A stretch of 49,839 nt of DNA from Rhizophagus sp. LPA8_4_AMF (taxonomy: Eukaryota; Glomeromycota; Glomeromycetes; Glomerales; Glomeraceae), in assembly GCA_021464525.1 (NCBI GenBank), contig JADRCO010000137.1, forward strand, positions 1-49,839, written 5' to 3'. Numbering within the stretch: position 1 is the stretch's first letter; every line of letters begins with the position of its first letter. Both the position numbers and the translations under genes were made by a program. Below are positions 8,946-22,767 of the stretch, piece after piece. The notes under the pieces were generated by a model. It did no database searches and was not told the DNA's origin. It saw only the letters and a list, made by a program, of their open reading frames with translations.

Positions 8946-10268
8946 TAATAATAATACTAGTATGATAAGATTTGTAAGCTCTTTTGCTTTAATGTAGCAA
9001 TAAAATAAATGAGTGAGTGAGTACTGTAGAAATCAAAAATCTCCAATAGCATTTCGAATCAACAAAATGTCACGTGAATAGGAAGTACAATTAAAATTTT
9101 TATTTCGAGGGAAAGATGATGTTTAATTCACGAAAGTTTTGAGAGACAAGTCATTTACTTCGCCTATATATACATGTTCAAGCTTGTTTTTATTCGATAA
9201 CAAAGTACTGTAAGTTGAGCTCATAATTTTCTTGCGATACATAGTGATCGTCTATCACAGGATAACGAATAGCTCGGTTTGTTGCATTATTCACTCGATT
9301 TATTTGACAACTTCCAATAATGATTGGATGGGGAAACTCTACAAAGAAACGGCTCGAGGTATTGAAGTCGGCGCACGGTTCTCAGCTCGGCTCGGTTCAG
9401 AGCGACTTGAACTGACTTGAGCCGACTTGAGCTGGCACAATTATTTTGTGTTATAAGGTTATTTATGCAGGAATTATTAAACGACATTTATTTAAAAAAA
9501 TTTTATTCGCTTATTAAACATATTCGTATTTAATTATTAAAAGATTTTTTGCATTTAATGACCGAATTATCGTTTTTGTTGTAATCAATCTTATTTGATG
9601 TAAGCGATTTATGTGTTTTCATTGATAAAGTGCGCAGAAAGTTAATATAGCTCACAAGGGATGCTAGTATTGTATTCAGTAAATTACTACCAAATCAAGT
9701 TATAAACAAATAAAATTGTTAGACGGATATATTCTGATTTTAATTCGTTTGTGATAAATAAAGCAATTTATGATAAGTGATTATACTAATGCCAAAAATT
9801 ACCTTCTTTAACGATTCTGCTTACTTTCTTGGTTAGCATATTACTGCATTACATATTTTTGCTATACTTTTTGCAGAGTGGTTCAGTGACACATTTGACG
9901 AAATTATAAACTACGACCTCAATAAAAAAACTATATAAAGAATAAAAATAAACACATTGTATAAATACCTTTTCATAAAAAAAATTCTCATTTACAATTT
10001 CCGGCGGATGATTTACAATCAAAAAAAGGATTTAACAATCAAAAAAGGATTATTTCAATAATCTGCATGGCTTGTATCACATAGATTTCAATGTTATTAT
10101 ATAGTAAACCCCATAGTATGACCGGAAAATCGGAAATAAACTTACAATGTTTGTAACAAAAATGGTAATACATATTGTATTAACCCACATCAAAAGTGTA
10201 TAAATTAACATCCTGTTTGCGTTAGTCAAAAAAAAAAAAAAAAAAAAACTTGTATGCGTTAGATAAAG
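8946..10268. other. intergenic upstream of the carboxypeptidase pair
   Basis: No gene seen. Points of note: TCACGTGA at 9070-9077; a GC-richer patch at 9345-9432 with CAGCTCGGCTC...GAGCCGACTTGAGCTG forming an imperfect inverted repeat; and a run of about 22 A at 10228-10250. Confidence 0.5.
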
Positions 10269-12393
10269 ATGATTAAATCATCCGCCAAATTTTCCTATTC
10301 ATTAATCATTTTCGTTACCCTAATAATATTTCACATACTAGCCATTGAAATCGTTGGCGCAGCAGTTATAGGTATGATTATAGCACTACTTAGCATGTTA
10401 ATTTCAAATTTTAGTGAATAAAACCCTTTTATCTACTAGACCCTACCTATAATATTGTATCAAGCAATTTATGCGATCCAAATGTGAAGCAGGTAAAGAA
10501 GCGAAAAAAGAATTCTTTTTTTCAAATATATACAGTATATTGCATATTAACTATTCTCCACGTCTCGCTAGTATTCCGGCTATATAAAAGTCGATCAATC
10601 TACAAACTTATTTTTTTGGTTTTTTGAGTCGCGAAATAACCCTCAAACTTCTCCATTAACATTATGGTTAAATGGAGGTCCAGGATGTTCTTCAATGATA
10701 GGATTATTTCGAGAAATGGGTCCTTGTAGATCTTTAGTAGGAGGAACAGATGTAGAAGTATTTCCTGAAAGTTGGAATCAAGTTTCTAATATGTTATTTA
10801 TTGACCAGGTAAAAAAATATTTTTTCTTCTCATACATTTGTATTTATTATTTACACAAGCTCATTCTTTTTATTATAGCCTGTTGATGCAGGATTTTCAT
10901 TTGGAGATAGAACCGTAGGAACAACGGAACAATCTTCTAAGAATTTGTACATATTTTTACAAAAATTCTTTGAAAAATTTCCAGAATATTCTAAAATGAA
11001 TTTTCATATTTTCGGTGAATCTTATGCAGGACACTACAGTAAGATATTTGATATTTTAACATTTCTTTATCACAATCTCTATTCGTACTTTTATAATAAC
11101 AATTTTTTTACTGCGTCACACATATTATTAGTACCTTCTATTGCAAAATTGATTGACAAAAATAATATTTTAATTAATTCTAATAATTTAAAAGCGATCC
11201 CAATTAATCTTCAATCAGTTGGAATTGGAAATGGTTGGGTCGATTCTAAACTTTTATAGTAAATATTTTTTTATGTTTTTAGATATTTACTCATTTATGG
11301 TTATTACATGCACATGATATCTCGTATTTTAACATTTAATAATTTGTTTGACGTATAGTAAATCTTTTCCAGATTTTTTAGAATTTAATTCATGTAAGTT
11401 TAGAAACCTTTATCAATATTTTTTGAGAAATTATTACACAACTTAATTTACGTTGGCGTGTAATAATTTTTTTATTAGACGGTCCCTTATTAAATTCAAG
11501 TGATCTAGCGGAAATGCGATCATTATTACCTGAATGCGAACAATTACGTAAGTCTTTAAATCCTTTCGAGAATTCCTGTTAATAATTCTGCAACCCTAAT
11601 AACTTCTTATTTTATTTTCTCGCCTTTATTTTTCCTCGCCAGTCGACAAATGTTATACAACAGGAATTGTGAAAGATTGCATATCAGCGGAAAATTTTTG
11701 TTCCACTGCGTCTAATCCTTACTTTATGAAAACTGGATTAAATTTTTATGATATCAGAACTTCTATAACGACAAAAGATACTTACCCGCCAAGTGATTAT
11801 ATGCTTTATTTGGCCAAACCTGAAGTAATGAAAGCAATCGGTGCGCAACAAAATTATGTTAATTGCTCGATGGATACTAATTCCCTTTTTTACATTAATG
11901 GTGATAAGTAAGTAAACATTTTATCTATATATTTTTTTGAAGGGAAATGTATTCATAATTATTTATTTTATATTTCAATTATCAGGTCACATAGTCATAA
12001 GGCAGATGTTGAATATCTTCTTAACAGAGGCTTTCCTGTATTATTGTATTACGGCGATGCTGATTATATTTGTAACTGGTAAATACAATCAACATTATCC
12101 ATTTTTTCCCTACTTGAACGTTTTTTATTAAATAAACATGTTTTTTTTCTTTTAGGTTCAGTGGAATAGAATTAGCAAAGGCATTAATATGGTCCTACCA
12201 ATCAGATTTTAATAATACTCCGATTAAAAAATGGATAGTTGGCGATAAATCCGCAGGAGAAATTATTTCTTTTGATAAATTAACATTTATTAGAATATAT
12301 GAAGCAGGTCATGAAGTGCCTTTTTATCAGCCTGTAAATTCCTTAGAAATGTTTACCAAATGGATCTATAATGAAGCTTTAACAGCCATATAA
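10269..12393 (+). CDS. serine carboxypeptidase (peptidase S10), copy 1
   Basis: Ten exons: 10269-10371, 10440-10492, 10572-10808, 10879-11038, 11132-11258, 11359-11393, 11479-11547, 11643-11907, 11986-12078, 12156-12393. All junctions are in phase and give 459 aa, usual for the family. A hydrophobic N-terminus (about residues 8-31) is a signal peptide/anchor. S10 marks in order: CDPNVKQYSGYI (46-57), [10 protein letters not shown] oxyanion motif (84-93), GESYAGHY with catalytic Ser179, [11 protein letters not shown] with catalytic Asp376, and YEAGHEVP with catalytic His433. It removes C-terminal residues from peptides at acidic pH in the vacuole or outside the cell. Which place applies here cannot be told, although the signal peptide puts it in the secretory route. 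It is a tandem duplicate of the next gene, with the same exon plan. No defects were found. Confidence 0.92.
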
Positions 12394-13238
12394 TTAAAGC
12401 CAAAAAAAATTACTTAATTATTTAATTTTTCCTTTTAACTTAGTCATTATCCTTTAATTAAAATTCACTAATCGTGCGATATATTAGCGCACCCTGTAAT
12501 AAATTTGGTAATATTTTCAATAATCAGTTACACTAGGAAACGGAAATTTTTTGTTGCACAATGTTACGTACGAAACAAAAATATCATTCTTGATATGTTT
12601 ATAGTAGATTCTTGATAAAGAGATATTTATTTTAATATATATCAAGAATGTCACTTTTGTCGGACGGAACATCCGGACATTGCATATCAACTTGCGTAAA
12701 AAAATATATAGTCCTTCGTTACACTTCGGACTAAAAAAAATTCATGTAATCACCTCAAAAAACCCCATATATGGTAATATTTATCTATTGTTTGTTTCGG
12801 CAATTCGGAGTTCGGAAGTATGCGTACATCGGGAAATCAGGAGCATAACCTTTTTTCATTGACATAAAATATTATGGTTTTTGTTTCCATAAACAAATAA
12901 TCAAATTAGGAGAAATTTATATCTAAAATTAAAAAGTCTGATTTAAAGAATTTATTAGATAATTGCATTTTTTGTTGCTTTTGCAAGTATAAATAAATAT
13001 ATAATGTGACAATTATAAAATATGTGATAACTAATTATAATTACTTTTAAACGGTATTGTTATATTTTGTTAATATGGAATAAACAATCGAAAAAAAGAT
13101 TCGAATTAAAAATTATATAAAGAATGAATATTCTAGCCATAAAAAATTCTACCTTATTCTAATGACGTTAAAGCACTCCAGTTAATATCAGATATTCTCT
13201 CATATATTTGCGATTAAATTTTTTTTTTTAAAAAAAGG
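12394..13238. other. spacer between the two S10 genes
   Basis: No gene seen. It contains an inverted-repeat element (annotated separately) and a T11A7 tract ending three bases before the ATG of copy 2. The 60-codon open frame at 12680-12862 has no support. Confidence 0.5.
12551..12687. mobile_element. short inverted-repeat element (about 135 bp)
   Basis: CATTCTTGATAT (12586-12597) and ATATCAAGAATG (12640-12651) are perfect reverse complements. The similarity continues outward imperfectly (ACGAAACAAAAAT against the complement of CACTTTTGTCGGACG, and further to TTGCACAATGT against ACATTGCAT). This is a MITE-like or hairpin insertion. Ends are approximate. Confidence 0.45.
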
Positions 13239-15395
13239 ATGAATCTTATAACTAAACCATCCGGAAAATTATCTTGCTCGTTCATCATTTTCGTTACCTT
13301 AATAACATGGCACATCATGTTAACCATTGAAACCGTTGATGCAGGAGTAGTAAAAGGTTTGGTTCGCAAGAGAATCACCACGTAAATTACATGGACCTAA
13401 CTATATACGTGATTAACTTTTTTTACAATAGACCCTATTTATAATATCGTATCAAGCAAATTATGCGATCCAAATGTTAAACAGGTAAAGAAGAGGGAAA
13501 ATTTTCCATATATCAAAAGTTAACCTAAAATTATTTGCTTTTGTAGTATTCTGGCTATATAAAAGTTGATCAATTTACAAACTTATTTTTTTGGTTTTTT
13601 GAATCAAGAAATAAACCTCAAACTTCTCCATTAACGTTATGGTTAAATGGAGGTCCAGGATGTTCTTCAATGATAGGATTATTTCGAGCAATGGGTCCTT
13701 GTAGATCTTTAGTAGGGGGGACAGATGTAGAAATATTTCCTGAAAGTTGGAATCAAGTTTCTAATTTGTTATTTATTGATCAGGTAGATATTAAATACGG
13801 TATCTGGTTTAAAAAGAATATTACCGTAAACGTTATGTTAATTCATTCTTTTTAAATCAGCCTGTTGGTACAGGATTTTCATTTGGAGATATAAACATAT
13901 CAACAACAGAACAATCTTCTTTAAATTTATACGCTTTTCTACAAAAATTCTTTGAAAAATTTCCAGAATATTCTAAAATGGATTTCCATATTTTTGGTGA
14001 ATCTTTTGCAGGACATTACAGTAAGTTTTAGGATTATTTCAAAATTTCTTCATCGCAATCTATATTTATACTTTGTAGTAACCACATCACACATTATTAG
14101 TACCTTCTATTGCGAAATTGATAGATGAAAATAATATTTTAATCAATTCTAATAATTTGAAAGCAATACCAATTAATCTTAAATCTGTTGGAATTGGAAA
14201 TGGTTTTATTGATCCTAAAATAGTATAGTGAATATTTTTTAAAATTTATTCTTACATTTTACGTACATGTATATATATATGTATATATCTATATTAACTA
14301 ATCAATACTTTCCGCGTAGTAAATCATATCCAGATTTTTTAGAATTTAACACATGTAGGTTGTGTAGAAATTTATTACAATTAATTACGCAATTTACTAT
14401 ATTGATGTGCTTTTATCTAACATTTATTTACTAGATGGCCCTAAACTAAATTCAAGTGAACTTGCAGCGATGCGATCAGATTTGGTTGAATGTGAACAAT
14501 CAAGTGAGCTTCATAAATTTCATCTAATAATTTTAATAACTAATTATTCTAACAATTTCCTAAAAAATGTAAACTCCAAATGATTTTCTTCATCAGTCGA
14601 CAATTGTTATAAAACTGGAGATTTAACCGATTGCGTATTAGCAGAAGGACTTTGTGAATCTGGTGATTTTCATTCTCATTTTGTTAATACCGGATTAAAT
14701 GTATATGATATTAGGACTCCTTATACGACAAAAGATACTTTTCCGCCAAATTATTACAAGTTTTATTTGGCTAGACCTGAAATAAGAACAGCTATTGGAG
14801 CATTTAAAAATTACACTGATTGTATTCATGATACTTACATTAGTTTTTTCCTTCAAGGTGATATGTAAGTAAATTAAAAAAATGTATACAATAATATATT
14901 TTCTTGTAATTAAATATAGAATACTTCATGCTTTATTTTTTTGATAATTTTTATTAGTGTGCAAAGCCATAAGACAGATGTCGAATATCTTCTTTACAGA
15001 GGATTTCCTGTATTATTATATTATGGAGATGCAGATTTTATTTGTAATTGGCAAGTAAATAAAATATCCATTTATTTTATGCTAGAGTATCTGTTTTATT
15101 AACTAACTTTATCCTTTCTCTTAGGTTCAGTGGAACAGAATTAGCAAAGTCATTGATATGGACCTTTCAATCAGATTTTAATAATGCTCCAATGAAAAAA
15201 TGGATAGTTGATAATAAACCTGCTGGAGAAATTAAATCTTTTGATAAATTAACATTTATTAGAATATACGAAGCAGGTCATGAAGTTCCTGCTTATCAAC
15301 CCGTAAGTTCTTTAGAAATGTTTACTAAATGGATTAATAATGAAGAGTTGACAACTTTAGAATTAAAAGCTAAAAGAAAGAAGAGGAGAATATAA
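13239..15395 (+). CDS. serine carboxypeptidase (peptidase S10), copy 2, with a GC-AG intron
   Basis: Ten exons: 13239-13356, 13432-13484, 13547-13783, 13861-14020, 14101-14227, 14320-14354, 14435-14503, 14597-14864, 14958-15050, 15125-15395, giving 476 aa in phase. Introns sit where they do in copy 1. N-terminal hydrophobic segment about residues 14-34. Motifs: [18 protein letters not shown] (catalytic Ser184), [11 protein letters not shown] (Asp382), YEAGHEVP (His439). The last intron begins GCAAGT at 15051, not GT; copy 1 has GTAAAT there. Reading through it, or using the nearby GTAAAT, breaks the frame. The C-terminus has a Lys/Arg-rich extension ([10 protein letters not shown]) absent in copy 1. 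Copies differ most in exons 1 and 8, as expected after duplication and divergence. Secreted or vacuolar peptidase by family. Confidence 0.92.
15051..15124 (+). other. GC-AG intron of S10 copy 2
   Basis: Boundary TG|GCAAGT ... CTCTTAG|G. A GC donor is known as a minor class in eukaryotes. It normally has a strong match to the rest of the donor, as here (GCAAGT). Confidence 0.8.
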
Positions 15396-16293
15396 CAAAA
15401 GAATTAAATGAAATTTTTTTTTTTTCTCAATTTTATACAGTTATTATAATCGTATGGGTTAATAACGTGATAACAAATTGTATTTTTTTTCACTCAGAAT
15501 TAAGCAATAAATTAAGTATTTAATGAATATAATTTTGGCCAAATTTGATATTAATTTCTTAATTTACACGGGTGTTCATACAAGTATCACGTGATTTTAA
15601 CAATAAATTTGTAAAAAAGGTTTTTTTTTTTAAAAAAAAAGTATACAATAAGTGTATTTTGCCTGTTCTGCAGGTTTACTTAAAACGTCAAAATGATACT
15701 TCAAAGATAGGAACTTTATTAAGAAATTAGTCATAAAGGAAGATTAACCATCTTAAGCTTTAGACCACAAGTCTTACTTGTGCTACAGTTATTATAATAA
15801 TTAAATTTTTTTCTAAATCTATTTTATATTTTTGAATTTTTGTACTTTGTGACTCAAGAATTTATCAGAGGGATTTTGTTGACACGAATGGACTTCATGC
15901 AGTGGTACAAATTGTCATCAAAGGTTAATTTGGACAGATAAAAAATGAAATTTGATAAGTTTGATTTTTAATTGAATAACATATGTTGCATCATTTTCAC
16001 GATGATATCTGCCCCATCTTCATTGTGTATTAGCTGTAAAGTTGACAAGATATCTTTGTTAATTGTTACATGGCAATGGAAAAGAACGAACCACGATTAT
16101 GAAAAAGAACAAACTAAGGATAGTAAAGTTGCTGCAAAATAAACATTTGAGCGTAATTTACCACAGTCACGCTAATAGCTTTTTCGGCCAATCAAACTTA
16201 CTGTAATAAGTATAAATTAGACATTTAATTTGTTTGATCTGCAGTTTGGCATTTTGTACGCTTTCTTTCTTTTAACATCGTACAATTTCCACA
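15396..16293. other. spacer after S10 copy 2
   Basis: No gene seen. It contains TCACGTGA (15587-15594), a T11A9 tract at 15621-15640, and a leader-like region (about 16170-16290) before the kinase relic. Confidence 0.5.
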
Positions 16294-18143
16294 ATGCCAG
16301 AGTCCTCATCATCCATAATGTTAGAGTCAGACGATGATATAAAAGAATTTGAAGAAGACATTTCTGACTCAGGTGACAACAAAATTCTGATGATCATTCT
16401 TTCATATTAAGTCAGGCAGATAATATATTAACGGGTTAGCATACTTAATATACTGTACTTTACATATACAAAAATTACGTTAATAAATTTTTAAAAATAT
16501 ATACAGATCAATGCGAAAAATGTAGTGAAAATATATAGATGAAGATCATGCAAAATACGAATGGTGTAAACCATGTCAAGATAATTATATTCAAAAAACG
16601 CAATTAAACATTAATAAATATTATGATCCAGTATTAGAATGGATTTCATATAATCAATTTTATGACATTAAAGAAATAGGCGAAACTGATTCTGCTACAG
16701 AATATTCGGCAATATGGAAGGATGGTTCATTATATTACGATGACAGTGAAAAGGAATGGTCAAGATATTCAGATGAAAATGTTATTTTAAGATGTATAAA
16801 TAAATGACTCATATAATTCACAAAATATTATGGATGAATTTTTAGATAAAGTATGGATTTATAATTTTTAATTTAAATACTCTTTTTTTTTGTAATATAA
16901 TAATTATTTTTGTATTGAAAAAATATTTAAAGTATAAATATGTCCAAATTATAGGTATTGTTTATAAGATATATGGAATATCTCAAAATCCAGATACTAA
17001 AGATTATATTATGGATCTTTAAAATGGATATTGTAAACAATGTGGTGAAAAATATCCAGATATGGCTAATAAATGGTGTAAATTATGTCCCTTAAATTAT
17101 TTAAAAGTTAAAACCCAATTTTACAAATTGGACCAGTGAAAATAAAAAAATTGATAAATTAATTCAAGAGATGCAATTAAAAATTAATCACCATAATGAT
17201 ATAGTAGTTGAATGGATACCATAAGATCAATTTAATGATTTTAAAGAAATGAATAAAAGCAGTATATCTAGCAATTTGGAAAGATGGTCCGATATATTTT
17301 GATTATAAAGAGAATAAATGGATGAGAAAATCAGACGTCTATAGCCTTTTTCTGTATAAGTTCTTTATTAAAATATATGGGATATCTCAATATCCAGATA
17401 CAAAAGAATATGTTATGGTCATTGAATATGCAGAAGGTGGAAATCTTAGTGATTGGATGAGAAAGAATGAGTCATGGGACTAATATATTTATTTCAGATG
17501 TGGGAATCGATTATAAAGATAAAAACAACGTTTATGGAGTTATGCCTTATATAGCTCCCGAAGTGTTACGTGGTAAACCTTATACGCAAGCAGCGGATAT
17601 ATATAATTTAGGTATGATCATGTATTTTATAATGACAGAAAGACACCCTTTTGCGAATCATGCTCACAATGAGGTTTTAGCATTAAATATAATCAATGGA
17701 TTTAGACCTGAAATATACGAGTTTGAAGAACCAAAATGTTATATTGATTTAATAAAAAAGAGCTGGATACTAATCCAGAAAATAGACCAAATGTAACTGG
17801 AATTAGTGATTTGGCATATTCATTTGGAGAATCATTTACCGCTGGTAAAGAAACATGTCATTATGAATATTAAAACCAATTCAGAATGGCAGAAAAATGT
17901 AGGTTAGTACTTTATCATGATAAACAAGACTTTATTCATCCTCAAGCTATTTATATATCACGACTTAATCCTTATACAAAAGATATTCAAAAGTATGATG
18001 TTAACCTTAATGAAATTAGTGATAATATTGCAATTGAAGATTTGTTACTGCAAGATGTGGAGAATCCAAAGTATAAGAATAATGAATTTAGCGACAGTAT
18101 TGCGGTGGAAGAATTTTTATTACAACATGTGACACAATTATGA
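16294..18143 (+). pseudogene. decayed zinc-ribbon/protein-kinase gene lacking its catalytic loop
   Basis: The gene opens MPESSSSIMLESDDDI. Cys motifs follow twice (CEKC...WCKPC near 16509-16580; CKQCGEKYPD...WCKLC near 17035-17095), each leading to LEWISYNQF-DIKEIGE-type text, the start of the large kinase family expanded in Glomeromycotina. So the N-terminal unit is partly duplicated. The N-lobe ends at EGGNLSDWMRKNESWD-stop (about 17470). The next frame starts GTNIFISDVGI, then YGVMPYIAPEVLRGKPYTQA, ADIYNLGMIMYF, the C-lobe from the activation segment on. The stretch that should hold HRD and the catalytic loop is deleted, and DFG reads DVG. One G is missing in KSWDTNPENRPN (about 17773). 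The C-terminal tail (HPQAIYISRL...) ends at 18143. Many stops exclude an active kinase. Confidence 0.85.
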
Positions 18144-19887
18144 GCGTATTATTAATTTATTATTTAGCATTATTGACTCTTCATAATACATTAATCTTCT
18201 ATTAATAAATTTACTTATTTCAATTAAAAATGTGATATACTAATGTGATTTTATAAAATCAAATCACTTATATAACTAAAATTTCGATTGCCCTAAATTC
18301 AAAGCCAGCCAGCCTTAGATTGGTGGAATTTGCATCACGTAAAGGCTTCTCATTATGCTTACTGTAAATTTATTAAAGATTGATCGATTTTGAGTTAATA
18401 CTCGATTGATCGATCATAATTGCCATTGATTATCACATGACTAATAAAATCGTGTTCGCGTTCAGTCTGTTTTATAGGTCAAACATAAAAGCTCAGTTTA
18501 TTCGCGACCAATGTCATTGTTAATAGAGTCTCATCAAAATAGAATATTCTGAAAAACAAACGCAAAATACAAAGAATAAAAACTTTTGACCGAATTTATT
18601 TCCAATACGAGCGAAAATGAAATAATTTCTACGATTAACAAAATGCCCAACAAGAGAAACAAGGTCATTGATGAGCTCGACTAACGTTAAGTCGAATTAA
18701 TTGGTCAATCAAGACGAGTATTAGTTAATTATTTAGTAAATTAATATTTGTTAAATATAGAATGAATAACAGATAACATTTTACATAAAGTGAAAAAGGC
18801 AAAATATCATGTGAAATAGGCCAATAATTTACTGTGTTATTGTGATTGTATCTTTTATAGATGAATTTACCGTTAGTTTCCATTGAATATCTATCGGCCT
18901 CTAAGGTTCAGGAATAACAAATCAGCTCTAAAGTCGAAAAATATGCATTCCTTTTAACAAAGAACCCATTTTCTTTCTTTAAATTATTAAAACTTTGTGT
19001 TTAAATTTGGCTAAATTGAATATATACTCTAAAAATTTTTCTATCTTGGAAACAGAAACGATGCAGGCGTCTTGCATACGCCATTTAATTAAGATATACT
19101 TGATAAAATGGCGTAAATAATTTTCTTAAATTTATTTTTTTTAAAAAAAAAAGGCGTCATATAAAGTTTAAATGTTTGAAATTATGCAATTCTGCTGCAA
19201 ATTCACGAGGTTTTTGTGTAATAAGCCAAATATGATAATTTTACATTCGATCCTTTTTTGTGAATACAATAAGATTTTATAAATAATTCACATTTTCAAC
19301 TTTATATAAATGTATAACTTTCTTTACCATTCAAAAAAAAAAAAAAGAATATGGTGAAGCACAACAAATTCGGCCCGAGTTAATGAATCTGAAATTTTTA
19401 GGTTGAAATGAACAATCCTAGAGTCACCCAGGCGAACGCTATGTAGGTCAAAAAATCACGTGCATCTTTTAGAGACATTTTGTGCCGATCAAAAAAAAAA
19501 CCAAAAAAATCAGTTTAAACTCGGCTTGACGAAATAAAACAATTGTTTTCCGTAATCAAACATTGCCACATTAATAGTCATCAATGCGGTGAATAAGCCT
19601 CAGGTTCTATCTGTTTGCTATGCATAGCCAATTTTTTTTTTTTTAAAAAAAACAATTTTATATTTATATTATCTCTATTTCATAAACTTACAAAAAATTC
19701 TTTTTTTGGGGGGTTTTTTTTTTGTTTTTTACAAATATAGTTCAAGGTTAATTGATCGTTGTTGAAACAACATAATTTTGTAAATTTTGTCATACGTTGA
19801 TTTCTTTTTTATCGCTGATCAACTATTAAATGTTCTGAAAATCGACCTTTCTTCTCAATTTTCAATATCTGCACAATAGGAAAAAAA
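18144..19887. other. intergenic upstream of HEN1
   Basis: No gene seen. It has two T-run/A-run dyads (about 19135-19152 and 19632-19652), a CACGTG at 19457-19462, and an inverted repeat ACGCCATTT...AAATGGCGT at about 19078-19115. Confidence 0.5.
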
Positions 19888-21457
19888 ATGGAAGGGGAAG
19901 AAGATAAGAATCTCGTTTATTTCGACCCACCATTATGGAGACAAAGGCGAAGCTTTGTCAACGAAGTTTTACGAGAGAGTAAAGTTACTTCGGTATTATG
20001 AACTTTAACCAATTTTTTTTGAAAGAAAAAAAAAAATTTTGCTAATATAAAATTAATATTTCTTCTTCGATAGGTGGTGGATTTTGGTTGTGGAGAGGGA
20101 TCACTTTTGTCTTTTCTTATTCAACCCTTTGAAGAATCACCTATCACACGACTTGCTGGTGTTGACATAAATCGTGAAATAGTTGAACAAGCAGTGGAGT
20201 ATTGTCGTCCTTGGGATCATGATCTTGAATTTTTGAGATTGACTCCATTAACTGTAGATATATATCAAGGTACTATTTTAATAAAAATTTTAATTTCAAT
20301 TCTTGAAAATTTGACTCTTTTTTGTTGAATATTTTATCTTCCAATTTATTAGGAAGCATCGATGTAGCAGATAAAAGATTTCTTGAATTCGATGCGCTTG
20401 TTTGTATGGAAGTGTATGTATATCTTAATTTGTTTTTTTCGGTCGATCTATAATATAAATATTCTTTTCTCCTACTTTTTAAAAACAAGAATAGAGCATG
20501 TTGATCCCCCCGTGCTGGATAAATTTTTTGATGTGGTACTTGGTACTTACAAACCGAAGATTGTTATAGTAACAACACCGAATGTAGAATTTAATGTTTA
20601 TTTTCCGCAATTAAAATATGGAACACCTGAGGCTACGCTAAGAATTGAAGACCATCGTTTTGAATGGACAAGAAAGGAATTTCAAGAATGGTAAGAGATA
20701 AATAAATTTTTCTAACATTAATAATAGTAATAATAATATTGATTTATTTTTATTTATTTTAAAAATAAGGGGAAATTCTGGTGCAAAAAAATATAATTAT
20801 TCTGTAGAATATACTGGAGTAGGTAAACTTAAAGATGGTGATCCAGCAGTAGGAAATGTCACACAAATCGCAATATTCCGAGATTTAAATCCATCATCAA
20901 AACCATTATTATCATCATTTGATACATATGAGCATATTGAGAAGATTGTTTTTCCTTATTATAATGAACCAGATAAGAGTTACGAAGAAATCCTTGAAAA
21001 AATTCATTATTATTTACAATTTTTATGCAATAGAATAATAGATACTACACATAATAAAAATGATCAACAGCATGAACCAAATCATATTAAAATTGAAGAA
21101 ATTTGGGATATTCATAGAATTAGACAACTTTGTAAGACTAAAGATAAATTACGTGACGTATTAAGGTCAAGTTCTGATTTTACATTGTTAAATGACGAAG
21201 AAATGATCGTACATAAAGAATATCATTTAGATTCTTACGATCATCAAGACGAAGATTATGATTATTATAATAATAATTATGATTATTATGATGATAATTA
21301 TGAGTATTATGGTAGTGATGAGATACTTTCTAGTTCAAATTATAATAATGATGATCAAAATTGGGTTACAACTACTACAAACACTGCCATCACAACAAAT
21401 GGGTGGCCAGATTATAACGGTGATTATGACAGTGGTTGGGGGGATGAGGGAAAGTGA
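19888..21457 (+). CDS. HEN1: HEN1 small-RNA 2'-O-methyltransferase
   Basis: Five exons: 19888-19992, 20074-20269, 20353-20413, 20490-20690, 20770-21457, all in phase, 416 aa. SAM-binding motif VVDFGCGEGS (residues 36-45) and acidic GVDINREIVEQA follow. The metal-binding set of HEN1 is complete: MEVIEH gives Glu120, Glu123, His124, and IEDHRFEWTRKEF gives His176. TTPNVEFN and FEWTRKEFQEW are HEN1 signatures. HEN1 methylates the 3'-terminal 2'-OH of small RNAs in a Mg2+-dependent way and protects them from tailing and decay. Fungal and animal forms lack the plant dsRNA-binding regions, as here. The C-terminal tail from about residue 330 is rich in Asp, Tyr and Asn and looks disordered. A broken second copy lies at 8170-8945. 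The first ATG is used because exon 1 (FDPPLWRQRRSFV) already resembles the family N-terminus. Confidence 0.93.
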
Positions 21458-21689
21458 TACTAATAGTGATATAAAATATCAATGTAAAAACAAGTAAATA
21501 ATATAATATTGTTTAAACTTCACTTTCTGTAATTAAAATTTTTTGTGCCAAATATTTTTTTTTTATTTTCGCTCAAATGTAGCAAAATTTATTAATCAAC
21601 AATTTTGCTTACATCATTAAAAAAACGATACTATCTTTTTTTTTAATAATTATCGAAATAAAATAGGAAATATTATTTTATTAAGTAAC

Positions 21690-22767
<1,078 letters not shown>

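Noticed and set aside
9232-9487. Overlapping frames on both strands
   Set aside because: They cover an imperfect inverted repeat (CAGCTCGGCTC/GAGCCGACTTGAGCTG) and have no coding signature.
21258-21497. Second reading frame over the HEN1 tail
   Set aside because: Low-complexity shadow of the Asp/Tyr/Asn repeat coding region.
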